This document shows positions 7,145 through 16,609 of a stretch of 39,592 nt of DNA, one piece after another (within the stretch, counting starts at the first letter, position 1; the number at the start of each line of letters is the position of its first letter). The translations under genes were made by a program, and so were the position numbers. Origin of the DNA: Candidatus Kuenenia stuttgartensis (lineage in GTDB: Bacteria; Planctomycetota; Planctomycetia; Isosphaerales; Isosphaeraceae); contig CAMBEP010000045.1 in the NCBI GenBank assembly GCA_945865635.1, positions 1-39,592 on the forward strand. The letters run 5' to 3'. The notes below the pieces were generated by a model that saw only the letters and a list, made by a program, of their open reading frames with translations, did not search any database and was not told the DNA's origin.

Positions 7145-8512
7145 TTGTATTTGAACGAATCCGACCCGCAACAGACACCAAGTTTCAATCAAGAGATCAC
7201 TTCGACTTTAAAACTGGCTCTGCCAGTGGTTCTTGGCGAAATCGGCTGGATGGCCATGGGCGTGGCGGATACAATTCTTGTCTCTGACCTCGGGCCAGCC
7301 GCCATTGGTGCTTCGGGGATCGGTGGAAGTGTCTATTTCACGTTTGCCGTTTTCGGGATGGGGCTGTTTCTTGGCCTCGACACACTTGTCTCTCAATCGC
7401 ATGGAGCTGGCAAGCATGATGAGTCTCGCCAGTGGCTTCGAACCGGCGTCTTTCTGGCACTTTTACTCACACCATTCCTGACCGTTTTATTTGCAATCGT
7501 CTTACAGACGGTCGATTATTGGGGGCTCACGCCTGAAGTGCTTCCAATGGCCCGCAATTATATGAAGGTGGTTCTCTGGAGCACAGGCCCTTTACTCGTC
7601 TATTCTGCAATGCGGCGATACCTGCAATCCATCGGGCGGGTCAGGCCGGTGATGCTTGTATTATTGTCGGCGAACCTGTTAAACATTGCCTTCAACTGGA
7701 TCTTGGTCTACGGGCACCTCGGCTCACCAGCCTTTGGTGTTTCAGGATCCGCAGCAGCGACTGTAATTTCGCGGATTTATCTGGCGGTTGGGTTGGCCTG
7801 GATCATCTGGAAAATCGACCCGACAATCTTTCCTTCGAAATGGTATCAATCGATTGTCAAACAGGATTTGGTGAAACTCGTCAGACTTGGATTTCCTGCG
7901 GCTTCACAAATCACCATGGAAGTCGGCATTTTCAGCCTCGCCAGCACTCTCATCGGTCGGATGGCGCCGGTTTCGCTGGCCGCTCACCAGATTGTCTTAA
8001 ATATCACAAGCCTGACTTTCATGATCCCGCTCGGAATTGCATCTGCCGCTGCCGTGCGCGTCGGGCATGCCGTAGGTGCGAATAAGCTGGCATCAGCGGC
8101 CCGTGCTGGCTGGGCTGCAATTTTCTTAACCAACCTGGTCATGATCAGCCTTGCAGCCGCATTTGTCTTGATTCCGGCAACACTGGTTGATTTATTCACG
8201 GCCGACCACGAAATTATCCGGCAAGGAGTCAGGCTGCTGGCGATTGCAGCCGTTTTTCAAATCTTTGACGGCCTACAGGCTGTCACCACGGGGTCACTTC
8301 GTGGCCTTGGCGATACACGCACACCCGCGATTTGCAATTTGGTGGCTCACTGGCTCATCGGTTTGCCAGTCGGTATTTATTTGGCATTTGAAATGCGAAT
8401 GGAAGTGCGCGGAATCTGGGTTGGATTATCAACAGGCTTGATTGTGACAGGCTTCGTACTGCTGATTGTCTGGTCCCGCAAATCACGACAGAACCAGATT
8501 AATCAGATCTAA
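7145..8512 (+). CDS. MATE-family multidrug/metabolite exporter
   Basis: This is a 455-residue polytopic protein with about 12 membrane segments in two homologous halves, as in MATE antiporters that drive export by Na+ or H+. Typical stretches are LALPVVLGEIGWMAMGVADT at the N-terminus, GMGLFLGLDTLVSQSHGAG in the first half, AHQIVLNITSLTFMIPLGI and FDGLQAVTTGSLRGLGDTRTP in the second. There is no ATG near the start: TTG at 7145 or 7151 are the options, the latter better placed after a GGGGA. It lies about 30 bases after the PhzF-like gene and is probably the last gene of that transcript, which may export the pathway product. The next genes are convergent, only 3 bases away. Confidence 0.92.
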   Translation: MYLNESDPQQTPSFNQEITSTLKLALPVVLGEIGWMAMGVADTILVSDLGPAAIGASGIGGSVYFTFAVFGMGLFLGLDTLVSQSHGAGKHDESRQWLRTGVFLALLLTPFLTVLFAIVLQTVDYWGLTPEVLPMARNYMKVVLWSTGPLLVYSAMRRYLQSIGRVRPVMLVLLSANLLNIAFNWILVYGHLGSPAFGVSGSAAATVISRIYLAVGLAWIIWKIDPTIFPSKWYQSIVKQDLVKLVRLGFPAASQITMEVGIFSLASTLIGRMAPVSLAAHQIVLNITSLTFMIPLGIASAAAVRVGHAVGANKLASAARAGWAAIFLTNLVMISLAAAFVLIPATLVDLFTADHEIIRQGVRLLAIAAVFQIFDGLQAVTTGSLRGLGDTRTPAICNLVAHWLIGLPVGIYLAFEMRMEVRGIWVGLSTGLIVTGFVLLIVWSRKSRQNQINQI

Positions 8513-8515
8513 AAG

Positions 8516-10027
8516 TCAGGCGATCAAGTCTTTCACCACCGTGCCATGGACATCTGTCAGGCGGAAGTCGCGGCCAGCGTATCGGTAGGTGAATTTCTCA
8601 TGATCGAAGCCGAGCAAATGCAATAATGTGGCGTGAAGGTCGTGCACGTGAACGACTTTCTCTACGGACTGGAACCCGAAATCGTCGGTCGCTCCGTGGG
8701 CGTATCCCTTACGGATCCCGCCGCCCGCTACCCACATGGTAAAACCATGATTGTTATGATCCCGGCCATTCATCTTTCCGGCATTAGCGCCTGGGGTAGG
8801 CAGTTCCACAACCGGTGTACGTCCGAATTCGCCGCCCCAGACCACAAGCGTATCTTCGAGCATTCCGCGCTGTTTCAAGTCGACAATCAAGGCCGCAAGA
8901 CCCTGGTCGCACTCGCCGGCAAGCTTGCGGTGGCCGACCTCAATGTCATCATGGTTGTCCCAAGGCTGACCTTCGCCATGCCAGACCTGAATGTAGCGCA
9001 CTCCACGTTCCAGCAAACGCCTGGCGGTCAGATACTGGCGAGCCTGTGTGCCGGGCCCATAAAGATCCTGGATGTGCTTGGGCTCGCGAGTGGTGTCGAA
9101 GGCCTCGGCAGCTTCTGTCTGCATCCGGAAGGCAAGTTCAAAAGACTGGATACGCGATTCCAAAGCCGCCTCATTCGCCCGACGTTCCGCATGATCGGCA
9201 TTGAAGGCCCTCAACAATTCGAGCTGACGCGACTGCTGCTTCGAGGAATTGCTCTTGTTACGAATATTCGCAATAAGCTTTTCAATCGCTGTATTCTTTG
9301 TGTCAACATAAGTCCCTTGATAAATTCCAGGGAGAAATGCCGATTGCCAATTCTGGCTCTCCTGAATTGGGTATCCGTTCGGACACATCACCACGAATCC
9401 AGGCAGGTTTTGATTTTCTGTCCCCAACCCGTAAAGCAGCCAGGATCCCATACTGGGGCGTGGCAGGCGGGCTTCGCCGCAATTCATTAAAAGCAGGGAG
9501 GGTTCGTGGTTCGGTACGTCGGCTTTCATCGACCGGATCACGCAGAGCTCATCAGCACATTTTTCGCCCAGATTCTTGAACAACTCGCTAATCTCAAGCC
9601 CGCTCTGGCCATAGTTTGACCATTTAAATGGCGACCCAAGTGCGGCTCCCGTGCGACGCTCTGTAGGCAAATTCGTCATGGGCAATGGCTTGCCATGATA
9701 CTTCTGAAGCTGCTCCTTACGGTCAAAAGTGTCGACATGGCTCGGGCCGCCGTTGGCGAAGATATGGATCATTCGCTTGGCTTTGGGCGCAAAGTGGGGC
9801 GCCTTGGGCGAGAGCGGGTTGATGCCTGAGGAGAGCTGTGTGTTGCTACCAGCGAGCAGGGGGGGCAGGCCATTTTTGGCAGCACTGGAATCGGCGGCCA
9901 AAAGGCCTTGTTCGTCGAACATCATGCCGAGAGCCAGAGAACCCATTCCCATGCCGGTTCGGTTGAGCCATTGACGGCGAGTCAGGGCCAGGTCGGCAGG
10001 ATCGATATTGTGGTTATACATGGACAT
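8516..10027 (-). CDS. DUF1501 protein with twin-arginine signal
   Basis: DUF1501 proteins are related to the alkaline phosphatase/sulfatase fold and are highly amplified in planctomycetes; their substrate is unknown. The N-terminus carries a Tat-like signal (ALTRRQWLNRTGMGMGSLALG), so export in folded form is likely. Family blocks seen are MIHIFANGGPSHVDTFDRK, VVWGGEFGRTPV, GRDHNNHGFTMWVAGGGI and HDLHATLLHLLGFDHEKFTYRYAGRDFRLTDV. I chose the ATG at 10027; a GTG at 10042, directly after the stop of the upstream gene, would add 5 residues. The gene follows the PSCyt1-DUF1549-DUF1553 gene with almost no spacing, the standard two-gene arrangement for these families. Confidence 0.92.
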   Translation of the reverse strand: MSMYNHNIDPADLALTRRQWLNRTGMGMGSLALGMMFDEQGLLAADSSAAKNGLPPLLAGSNTQLSSGINPLSPKAPHFAPKAKRMIHIFANGGPSHVDTFDRKEQLQKYHGKPLPMTNLPTERRTGAALGSPFKWSNYGQSGLEISELFKNLGEKCADELCVIRSMKADVPNHEPSLLLMNCGEARLPRPSMGSWLLYGLGTENQNLPGFVVMCPNGYPIQESQNWQSAFLPGIYQGTYVDTKNTAIEKLIANIRNKSNSSKQQSRQLELLRAFNADHAERRANEAALESRIQSFELAFRMQTEAAEAFDTTREPKHIQDLYGPGTQARQYLTARRLLERGVRYIQVWHGEGQPWDNHDDIEVGHRKLAGECDQGLAALIVDLKQRGMLEDTLVVWGGEFGRTPVVELPTPGANAGKMNGRDHNNHGFTMWVAGGGIRKGYAHGATDDFGFQSVEKVVHVHDLHATLLHLLGFDHEKFTYRYAGRDFRLTDVHGTVVKDLIA

Positions 10028-10042
10028 GGTCTGGTTTCTCAC

Positions 10043-13000
10043 TCAATCAATATAGAGAAAGGAATTGGCCTGAAACATCGCCTGAGCCAGCCGGGCGGCC
10101 GAATTCATGGGTACAAATCCGGCTTTGTCACCAAAATCCTCGGCAGCGTTCCACGTCATGCCAGCAGAATCCGTTCTTTGGATGATCGGGGCCCATAGAA
10201 AACCATCAAACGAATGATCGCCAGCCGGGCCGCAATCGGCCACGAAGTCGATCGTTTCGCCCGTTTCCACCTTAAGCCCCTCACGATGGAAATCGGCCTT
10301 GCCATTCTTGACAGTCAGTTTGCCCAGAATACCCTGCCGGCTGCTGGATACCCAGCCTCGCACACCATCGCCTTTGTCCGAAGGGTGCGAGAGCGGCGCT
10401 TCAATTTTAATCGTCATCGGTTCCGATGCCGTCCACCGACGTATGGCGCCGGTTTTGACGGTCGGTCCGACATGCCCGCCTTGAGGCGTAAGGTGGTTGA
10501 AAGAGCCAATCGGGTGAGGCAAAGTATCGCCAAATTGCCAGGCCGTTCCGATGTATTTCGGATATTTCAAAAAGTTTGCAACTCGGCCTGAAGGTTCATC
10601 TACGGACCCAAACCCATACGCCCAAGAAGGTTTAGGTTCCTCGGAATCGCTCATGGCCTCAATTCTCAGGAACCCTAGAGCCGCCGTTTTTTCATTCGCG
10701 GTCAAAGGTCGGCCCCATGCCAGTTCTGCCATCTGCGAAATAGCCACTTCAGGCTGAGTTTTGAGCCTCTCTGCAAACCGTTCTGCAAATCGCTTCGACT
10801 CCTCCTGAACAAACGGGTGATTCATGAAATAAAGTGCCTGCTGGGGCACAGTGGTGATGAACCGCTTGGGGCTTGACGAATCCGGCCCTGCAAAGTCGAA
10901 AGTTCGAAAAAAGGTATCGAGATTCTGACGTTCTATTTGTGCGTAAACCGTACGTCTGGATGGATATGGAGCCACAGTCACATCGACGCTTGGGCCATAG
11001 ACAGCCGGGTCAAGCCTGCCAGAAACGGCCAGGATGGAATCGCGCATGGGCTCCATTTCCAGGCGTTTGCGATTGGCTTTATGTACAAGTTGGTTTTCTG
11101 GGTCTTTGGCCAAGGCGTCAGGCCGAGGTGCAGAACTCTGACGGTATGTCTGAGACATGGCAATACGCTTGACAAGCGACTTGGTGTGCCATGCGTCGTC
11201 GTGCGTCAGTGAATACGCGAGGTAATCAAGCAATTCCGGATGAGATGGCGGATCGCTGCGTACACCAAAATCGGACGGCGATTCGACCAACGGCTTGCCG
11301 ATCAGGTACATCCAGACCCGATTCGCCCAGACACGGGCTGTGAGTGGATTCTCGGCCGAGGCGATGGCCTGAGCCATTTCCAATCGGCCGCTGCCCTCTT
11401 TGAACGGCTTCCGATTTTCGCCTGCAACCAGTTGGAGGAACTGTCGAGGCACCTTTTTGCCGGGCCGACCTGGGTTGCCCCTGAGAAAGATGACAGGCTC
11501 GGTGGGCTGAGGGTTGTCATTCAGCACCATGGCTCGAACTGGGGCACCTGGGTGTGTCGCATTGATCGTGTCAACCTGCTTTTGAAGGTCGCGAAGCTTG
11601 TTTCGTTCCGCACGATTTACAAGCTTCTCAACATTTTTGGGCTCGAAATTCAAGAGACCCGTTTCGCCTTCAAATAATGCGATAAGCGGCTTGTCAGATT
11701 CTACCGAGGCTGCCTTGGGATCTTTTGGTTTTGAGGCAGCATAAGCCTTAAAGTATAGGTCCGACAATTCCGCCCTTGATTTCGGCGGATTCGCTTTTAA
11801 GGTTGACAACAATGCTGGCGATATCTGGTCGGGCTTATAGGCGTTGATTTTTGCCAACGCCTCCGTCGCAAACATTTCCGGCTTCAAGCCTGCCAGATCT
11901 CGCCAGGCGATCAGCCCTTTGGCCATCTCAGGCTTGTTCTCCTTCAGGAAAGTAGACCACCGGACACCAACTGCCCGAACCAGTTCTGGCTTAAGTTTAC
12001 GGCTTGTGGAAAGCTCCTCCACTTTCCCTCCCCGACCCATCACTTCAAAATTCAAGTCGGCTGACGCGCCAAGATAGGCTCCAGAACGGGCATTCATCTC
12101 GTCCCGAAGTTCCTTACCCTTTTTATTGAGAAAGTTATCCACATTGGCTTTGGCCTTGGCTATGGTGACCTCATATTCCGAACGTTTCGCTGATTGGCCT
12201 TTGCTCTCAAGAATCGGGCCGTCCTTCGGTTCACTGGACGATGCAAAAACACCGTAAAGTGAGTAATAGTCAGCAGCCGGAATCGGGTCGAATTTGTGGT
12301 CGTGGCAGCGGGCACAAGAGATGGAAAGGCCCATGAGGCTGCGCCCCACCAGGTCAATCCGGTCGTCGATGATGTCCGCCTGATTGTTCAGAAAGCGCCT
12401 GCCCACTGTAAGATAACCCATGGCAGCAAGGTGTTTGTTGTCATCTTTGACTGGCAACTTGTCGGCTGCAATCTGCTCGATGATAAACTGGTTGTAAGGA
12501 AGGTCTTCATTGAGCGATCGGATCACGTAATCACGATAGGTGAAAGCATAGGGATAGCGTCGATCTTCAACAAAAACATACCCTTTGGTATCGGAATATC
12601 GGGCCAGGTCAAGCCAGTGGCGGCCGAAGCGTTCGCCAAAATGGGGACTGGCCAATAGGCGGTCGATCAGCTTTGATGTGGCCGAATCGTCGCTAGAAGG
12701 ATCAGAGAGATAGGCTTGGATTTCTTCAAGAGTTGGAGGTTGACCCAAAATATCAAATGATAATCGCCGAATCAGGATGCGCCGGTCGGCCAAGGGCGAT
12801 GGTTTCAGACCTACAGCCTGAAGTCGATTGGCAATAAAGGCATCGATCGGATTCGTCTGCCATTTCTGATCCGAAACGCTTGGCACTTTGGGGGCCTTGA
12901 CCGGCTGGAACGCCCAGTGCTTGCTCTGGCCTCCAACGTTCTGGCTGCTTTGCTTGTCGTCTGGCCACGCGGCACCGGAATTGATCCACTGACCTAAATC

Positions 13001-13366
13001 ACCCACTTGCGCCAGTGTCATCGCTGTGGTCTTACTGTTTTTGGGCGGCATCTTTGAAGCCTCGCCCACATGGGAAGCTGCTTGATATAGAAGGCTTTCA
13101 GCCATCTTGCCGGGCACCAGGGCCGGGCCGGAATCACCGCCTGAGAGCATGGCCGATCGGCTGTCCAAACGCAGGCCTGACGTTTGCTTGGTAGGGCCGT
13201 GGCACTGGATACATTTTTCCACAAGTACCGGGCGAATCTTGGTCTCAAAAAAATCCGCAGGCTGATCTCCAAGCACGCTTTGATGGTTATACGCCATGAT
13301 TGCAAGCATCATGCAAAGCAGACTTTTACGTGACGCTGACCGAACTTTGAAGAGAGATCTGGACAT
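10043..13366 (-). CDS. PSCyt1-DUF1549-DUF1553 secreted protein (PSD1-like)
   Basis: This 1107-residue protein has a signal-like N-terminus (about 1-33). The planctomycete cytochrome-C domain follows, with CIQCH at residues 52-56 and GLRLDSRSAMLSGGDSGPAL. DUF1549 (PIDAFIANRLQAVGLKPSP through SARCHDHKFDPIPAADYYSLYGVF, including a second CxxCH) comes next. DUF1553 (MAQAIASAENPLTARVWANRVW, PSDFGVRSDPPSHPELLDYLA) completes the known domains. A C-terminal extension of about 200 residues (after ELAWGRPLTANE) may be a beta-rich, ligand-binding region. The CxxCH motifs suggest haem attachment outside the cytoplasm, but the function of these proteins is unknown. It is the first gene of a pair with the DUF1501 gene. 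Confidence 0.92.
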   Translation of the reverse strand: MSRSLFKVRSASRKSLLCMMLAIMAYNHQSVLGDQPADFFETKIRPVLVEKCIQCHGPTKQTSGLRLDSRSAMLSGGDSGPALVPGKMAESLLYQAASHVGEASKMPPKNSKTTAMTLAQVGDLGQWINSGAAWPDDKQSSQNVGGQSKHWAFQPVKAPKVPSVSDQKWQTNPIDAFIANRLQAVGLKPSPLADRRILIRRLSFDILGQPPTLEEIQAYLSDPSSDDSATSKLIDRLLASPHFGERFGRHWLDLARYSDTKGYVFVEDRRYPYAFTYRDYVIRSLNEDLPYNQFIIEQIAADKLPVKDDNKHLAAMGYLTVGRRFLNNQADIIDDRIDLVGRSLMGLSISCARCHDHKFDPIPAADYYSLYGVFASSSEPKDGPILESKGQSAKRSEYEVTIAKAKANVDNFLNKKGKELRDEMNARSGAYLGASADLNFEVMGRGGKVEELSTSRKLKPELVRAVGVRWSTFLKENKPEMAKGLIAWRDLAGLKPEMFATEALAKINAYKPDQISPALLSTLKANPPKSRAELSDLYFKAYAASKPKDPKAASVESDKPLIALFEGETGLLNFEPKNVEKLVNRAERNKLRDLQKQVDTINATHPGAPVRAMVLNDNPQPTEPVIFLRGNPGRPGKKVPRQFLQLVAGENRKPFKEGSGRLEMAQAIASAENPLTARVWANRVWMYLIGKPLVESPSDFGVRSDPPSHPELLDYLAYSLTHDDAWHTKSLVKRIAMSQTYRQSSAPRPDALAKDPENQLVHKANRKRLEMEPMRDSILAVSGRLDPAVYGPSVDVTVAPYPSRRTVYAQIERQNLDTFFRTFDFAGPDSSSPKRFITTVPQQALYFMNHPFVQEESKRFAERFAERLKTQPEVAISQMAELAWGRPLTANEKTAALGFLRIEAMSDSEEPKPSWAYGFGSVDEPSGRVANFLKYPKYIGTAWQFGDTLPHPIGSFNHLTPQGGHVGPTVKTGAIRRWTASEPMTIKIEAPLSHPSDKGDGVRGWVSSSRQGILGKLTVKNGKADFHREGLKVETGETIDFVADCGPAGDHSFDGFLWAPIIQRTDSAGMTWNAAEDFGDKAGFVPMNSAARLAQAMFQANSFLYID

Positions 13367-13747
13367 GGCGATTGGGCCTATTTTTTCGATATGAATGCAG
13401 CCGAGAGTCCGGCAAACGACAAGGCAGGTGGCGGGAGACCTTCGCGTCGCAGCCTGTTTTTCGGATATCTTTTTTTGGACATCCAGCGACTTGTGATCTG
13501 GCTCTATTATGACCGTTATTCATGGATAGGACAACCCAAAACCAAAACACGAACTTCGAATCTTGGTCCATTTGCGATCGTCATTCGATTTTTGAGCCAA
13601 AACAAGAATCCGAAGCTTTTGGAAGTCAAGTATTCGATCCGATCTACAGGTGCATATGGACAAGGATTCCACCAAAACGATGCCCCCGGTGTAGAATAAA
13701 CAATAGATTCAACTTCGCATGCGACAGAGAATTTCGATGTCCCTTTC
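13367..13747. other. Gene-less spacer between PSD1-like gene and MITE-like copy 2
   Basis: I see no supportable gene on either strand. The right-hand part should carry the promoter of the minus-strand PSD1-like gene starting at 13366, but no clear -35/-10 pair stands out. There is no tRNA-like fold and no repeat shared with other parts of the window. Confidence 0.4.
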
Positions 13748-14021
13748 CTATACTCTTTGCGGTCATAAACGACATGTTTTGATCGAAAAAGATGCCGGAG
13801 GCATCGCAGCCTGTAGCCGGTGGTTGAGGAGCGCGAGCGACGACACTACCGGACGACGACACAACCAACAATTCTTGCACCCCGGGCGGGGTGCAAGCCG
13901 CATTTTTCTTTGCATCCAAATCCGGAAGGTGTCGCTGCGCTCAACCATCGGCTACAGGCTTCTAATACCTCCATCATGCTTTAATTGTGAAATGTGTCAT
14001 TTGTAACCGTCCAGACTATAA
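13748..14021. mobile_element. Palindromic MITE-like element, copy 2
   Basis: This has the same architecture as 4046-4310. The end inverted repeat is CTATACTCTTTGCGGTC at the left, and TTATAGTCTGGACGGTT is the complement of the right end. Then come GATGCCGGAGGCATC (13791), GTAGCCGGTGGTTGAG mirrored by CTCAACCATCGGCTAC, and the perfect central hairpin CTTGCACCCC-GGGC-GGGGTGCAAG (13874-13897). The hairpin stem is identical to copy 1 while the 4-base loop differs. The sequences flanking the two copies are unrelated beyond the element, which supports a discrete dispersed unit. The right arm has drifted more (ATACCTCCATCAT) than the left. Confidence 0.65.
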
Positions 14022-14153
14022 AAACCAATGCAATTGGAATTTTTGTGCCATTTCTCTTGCTTCGTCCGGGCCGCTCTACAGGTGGATGAGAGTAAGGCGG
14101 GCGCTAGTATTTGGCAGGGGCGAATTTGCTTTGCGTTACGCCCTTCATGTGCT

Positions 14154-14192
14154 GATGGTCAAACGGGCCTCTGGTCTGGGCCAGAGACCATC
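14154..14192. repeat. Nested hairpin upstream of prolyl oligopeptidase gene
   Basis: GATGGTC (14154-14160) pairs with GACCATC (14186-14192), enclosing CTCTGG and CCAGAG around a 6-base loop. It lies about 170 bases before the ATG of the peptidase gene, in a 340-base stretch (14022-14363) in which I support no gene. It could be a leader structure or an older insertion scar; no T-run follows. Confidence 0.35.
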
Positions 14193-14363
14193 TCAATCCG
14201 TTCTTAAACCTTTGCTGCTTGGGTATATCTTGCAAGGCCGTTTCAAATACTATTCACTAGAGTCTGGGCACGACCGCTGTTTCCATATAAGATTGTTTAT
14301 CATGGCAACTTTACTCAGAAACGGCATTTCCAGTGTCCAGATTATCAGCGAGGAATTTTCACC

Positions 14364-16532
14364 ATGATAATTCGTCAACTTTCGACGTTAATCATTCGCA
14401 AGTATCCACAAATCATGATCATGGGGGTTGCTGCCCTACTTCTTTCGGCATCCCTTCCGGCCCAGAATGGTACCCCAAAAATGGTTCCCGAAACACGTAA
14501 ATCCGACACAGTGCATGACTACCATGGCACCAAAGTCGCAGATCCTTATTCCTGGCTGGAGGATGACAATTCCGCTGAAACCAAGGCTTGGGTCGAAGCT
14601 CAGAACAAAGTTACGTTTGGTTACCTGGAATCGATCCCGGAACGGGGCAAGATTCAAAAGCGATTGACTGAACTCTGGAACTACGAAAAGTTTGGAGTGC
14701 CATTTGAAGAAGGTGGCCGCTATTTCTATTCACGTAATAACGGGCTTCAGAATCAGTCCGTATTGTATTGGTCCGACTCGCTGGCCTCTGATCCGAAGGT
14801 CCTGATTGACCCAAATAGCATGTCGAAGGATGGAACCGTTGCCCTTGCTGGAGTTTCCGTCAGTAAGGATGGCAAATATATTGCCTATGGAATTGCCGAG
14901 GCTGGTAGCGACTGGAATCGCTGGAAAATTCGTGAAGTGGCGACTGGCAAAGATCTTGGCGATGAGCTGAAGTGGATCAAATTCTCAAGTGCTGCATGGG
15001 ATAAGCAGAACCGGGGCTTCTATTATGGCCGATATCCTGAGCCAAAGGCGGGCCAGGACTTGACGCAGTCGAACTATTTTCAAGAGGTATATTTCCACCG
15101 TATTGGTACGCCTCAAGTGGAAGATGTTCTGGTGTGGAAAGATACGGAAAATAAGGACTGGCGGGCCAGTGCAGCTCAAACGGACGATGGCCGCTTCCTG
15201 ATCGTCACGATAGGGAAGGGTACAGATGATAAATATCGCTTGCTGTTTAAGGACTTGTACAAGCGGGATGCCCGCCCGCCTGAGCACTTCCTGGGGAATT
15301 TCGATGCCGACTATTCGTTTATTGACAACGAAGGCCCTTTCTTCTATTTTCGCACGAACAAGGACGCCCCACGCGGCAAGGTCATTGCGGTGGATGTCTT
15401 TCATCCTGACCCAGCCAACTGGAAGACGATAGTCCCGGAAGCGGACGAGACTCTGGAAGGCGTGAGCCTGTTGGCAGATAAACTGATTGCCCAATACTTG
15501 AAGGATGCTCATAGCCAAGTCAAGCTTTTCAGTTTGGACGGCAACAATCTTGGTGAAGTACGATTCCCTGGATTGGGAACAGCCGCTGGGTTTGGTGGTC
15601 GTCGAAAGGATAAGGAGACATTCTATTCGTTCACCACATTCACCTCACCGGCAACGATTTACCGATACGATGTGGCAAGAGGCAAAAGCGAGCTGCACAA
15701 ACAGCCGAAACTGGCCTTCAATCCTGGCGATTATGTGACAGAACAGGTTTTTTACACTTCGAAAGATGGCACGAAAATTCCGATGTTCCTTTCCTACAAG
15801 AAAGGCATGAAGAAAGATGGCGCCACGCCGACGTATCTCTATGGATATGGTGGATTTAACATCTCCCTAACACCATCATTCAGCCCAGCCAATCTGGCTT
15901 GGATGGAATCAGGTGGCCTGTTTGCGCTGGCCAACCTCCGAGGCGGTGGCGAATATGGAGAAGCTTGGCATCAGGCCGGCACGAAGCTCAGCAAGCAGAA
16001 TGTGTTTGACGACTTTATTGGAGCTGCCGAGTGGCTGATCAAAAATGGTTACACCAAAACCGAAAAGCTCGCCATTGGCGGAGGCTCCAACGGTGGTCTT
16101 TTGGTGGGGGCTTGCATCACCCAACGGCCAGAACTTTATGGTGCAGCACTTCCGGCAGTGGGAGTGATGGACATGCTTCGGTTCCATAAATTTACGATTG
16201 GCTGGGCTTGGATCGACGATTATGGAAGTTCGGATCATCCAGAGCAATTCAAGGCTTTGAAGGCTTTTTCGCCGCTGCACAATCTCAAGCCTGGAACGAA
16301 GTATCCAGCCACGATGGTGACAACCGCTGACCACGATGATCGAGTGGTTCCGGCTCACTCATTCAAGTTTGCAGCGGCTTTGCAATCAGCGCATGCTGGA
16401 GAAAAGCCAACATTGATCAGGATTGAGACCAAAGCGGGCCATGGCGCTGGGAAACCGACGTCAAAGATGATCGAAGAGGCGGCGGATAAGTGGGCATTTC
16501 TGGTGAAAACATTGGGGCTGACTTGGAAATAA
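14364..16532 (+). CDS. Prolyl oligopeptidase (S9A serine peptidase), exported
   Basis: This 722-residue enzyme cleaves short peptides after proline. A signal-like hydrophobic N-terminus (residues about 18-33, ending SASLPAQ) suggests export. The N-terminal region (YHGTKVADPYSWLEDDNSAETKAWVEAQN) is classic for S9A enzymes and is followed by the seven-bladed propeller. The C-terminal hydrolase domain has the nucleophile Ser575 in GGGSNGGLL, the Asp in TTADHDDRVVPAHSFKF and the His in KAGHGAGKP, so the triad is complete. Length is typical (about 700 plus signal). A GAGGA lies about 10 bases before the ATG. It appears to be transcribed alone, since a strong terminator follows. Confidence 0.95.
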   Translation: MIIRQLSTLIIRKYPQIMIMGVAALLLSASLPAQNGTPKMVPETRKSDTVHDYHGTKVADPYSWLEDDNSAETKAWVEAQNKVTFGYLESIPERGKIQKRLTELWNYEKFGVPFEEGGRYFYSRNNGLQNQSVLYWSDSLASDPKVLIDPNSMSKDGTVALAGVSVSKDGKYIAYGIAEAGSDWNRWKIREVATGKDLGDELKWIKFSSAAWDKQNRGFYYGRYPEPKAGQDLTQSNYFQEVYFHRIGTPQVEDVLVWKDTENKDWRASAAQTDDGRFLIVTIGKGTDDKYRLLFKDLYKRDARPPEHFLGNFDADYSFIDNEGPFFYFRTNKDAPRGKVIAVDVFHPDPANWKTIVPEADETLEGVSLLADKLIAQYLKDAHSQVKLFSLDGNNLGEVRFPGLGTAAGFGGRRKDKETFYSFTTFTSPATIYRYDVARGKSELHKQPKLAFNPGDYVTEQVFYTSKDGTKIPMFLSYKKGMKKDGATPTYLYGYGGFNISLTPSFSPANLAWMESGGLFALANLRGGGEYGEAWHQAGTKLSKQNVFDDFIGAAEWLIKNGYTKTEKLAIGGGSNGGLLVGACITQRPELYGAALPAVGVMDMLRFHKFTIGWAWIDDYGSSDHPEQFKALKAFSPLHNLKPGTKYPATMVTTADHDDRVVPAHSFKFAAALQSAHAGEKPTLIRIETKAGHGAGKPTSKMIEEAADKWAFLVKTLGLTWK

Positions 16533-16571
16533 GTGGCCATCAGCCTGGTTAAAAATGAACAACACCAAGTG

Positions 16572-16609
16572 GGAGAATTCGCTGTCAGCGAGTTCTCCTG
16601 TTCTTTTTT
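16572..16609 (+). terminator. Rho-independent terminator after the peptidase gene
   Basis: GGAGAATTCGCT (16572-16583) pairs with AGCGAGTTCTCC (16587-16598) in a 12-bp stem with one G-T wobble and a 3-base loop. TGTTCTTTTTTG follows, giving a good T-run on the plus strand. It is about 40 bases after the stop codon. Confidence 0.85.

Noticed and set aside
13987..14367. A 126-codon plus-strand frame ending on the start codon of the prolyl oligopeptidase gene.
   Set aside because: It begins inside the right arm of MITE-like copy 2, lacks a convincing ribosome binding site and resembles no family; the ATGA overlap is probably chance, although a decayed gene cannot be ruled out.
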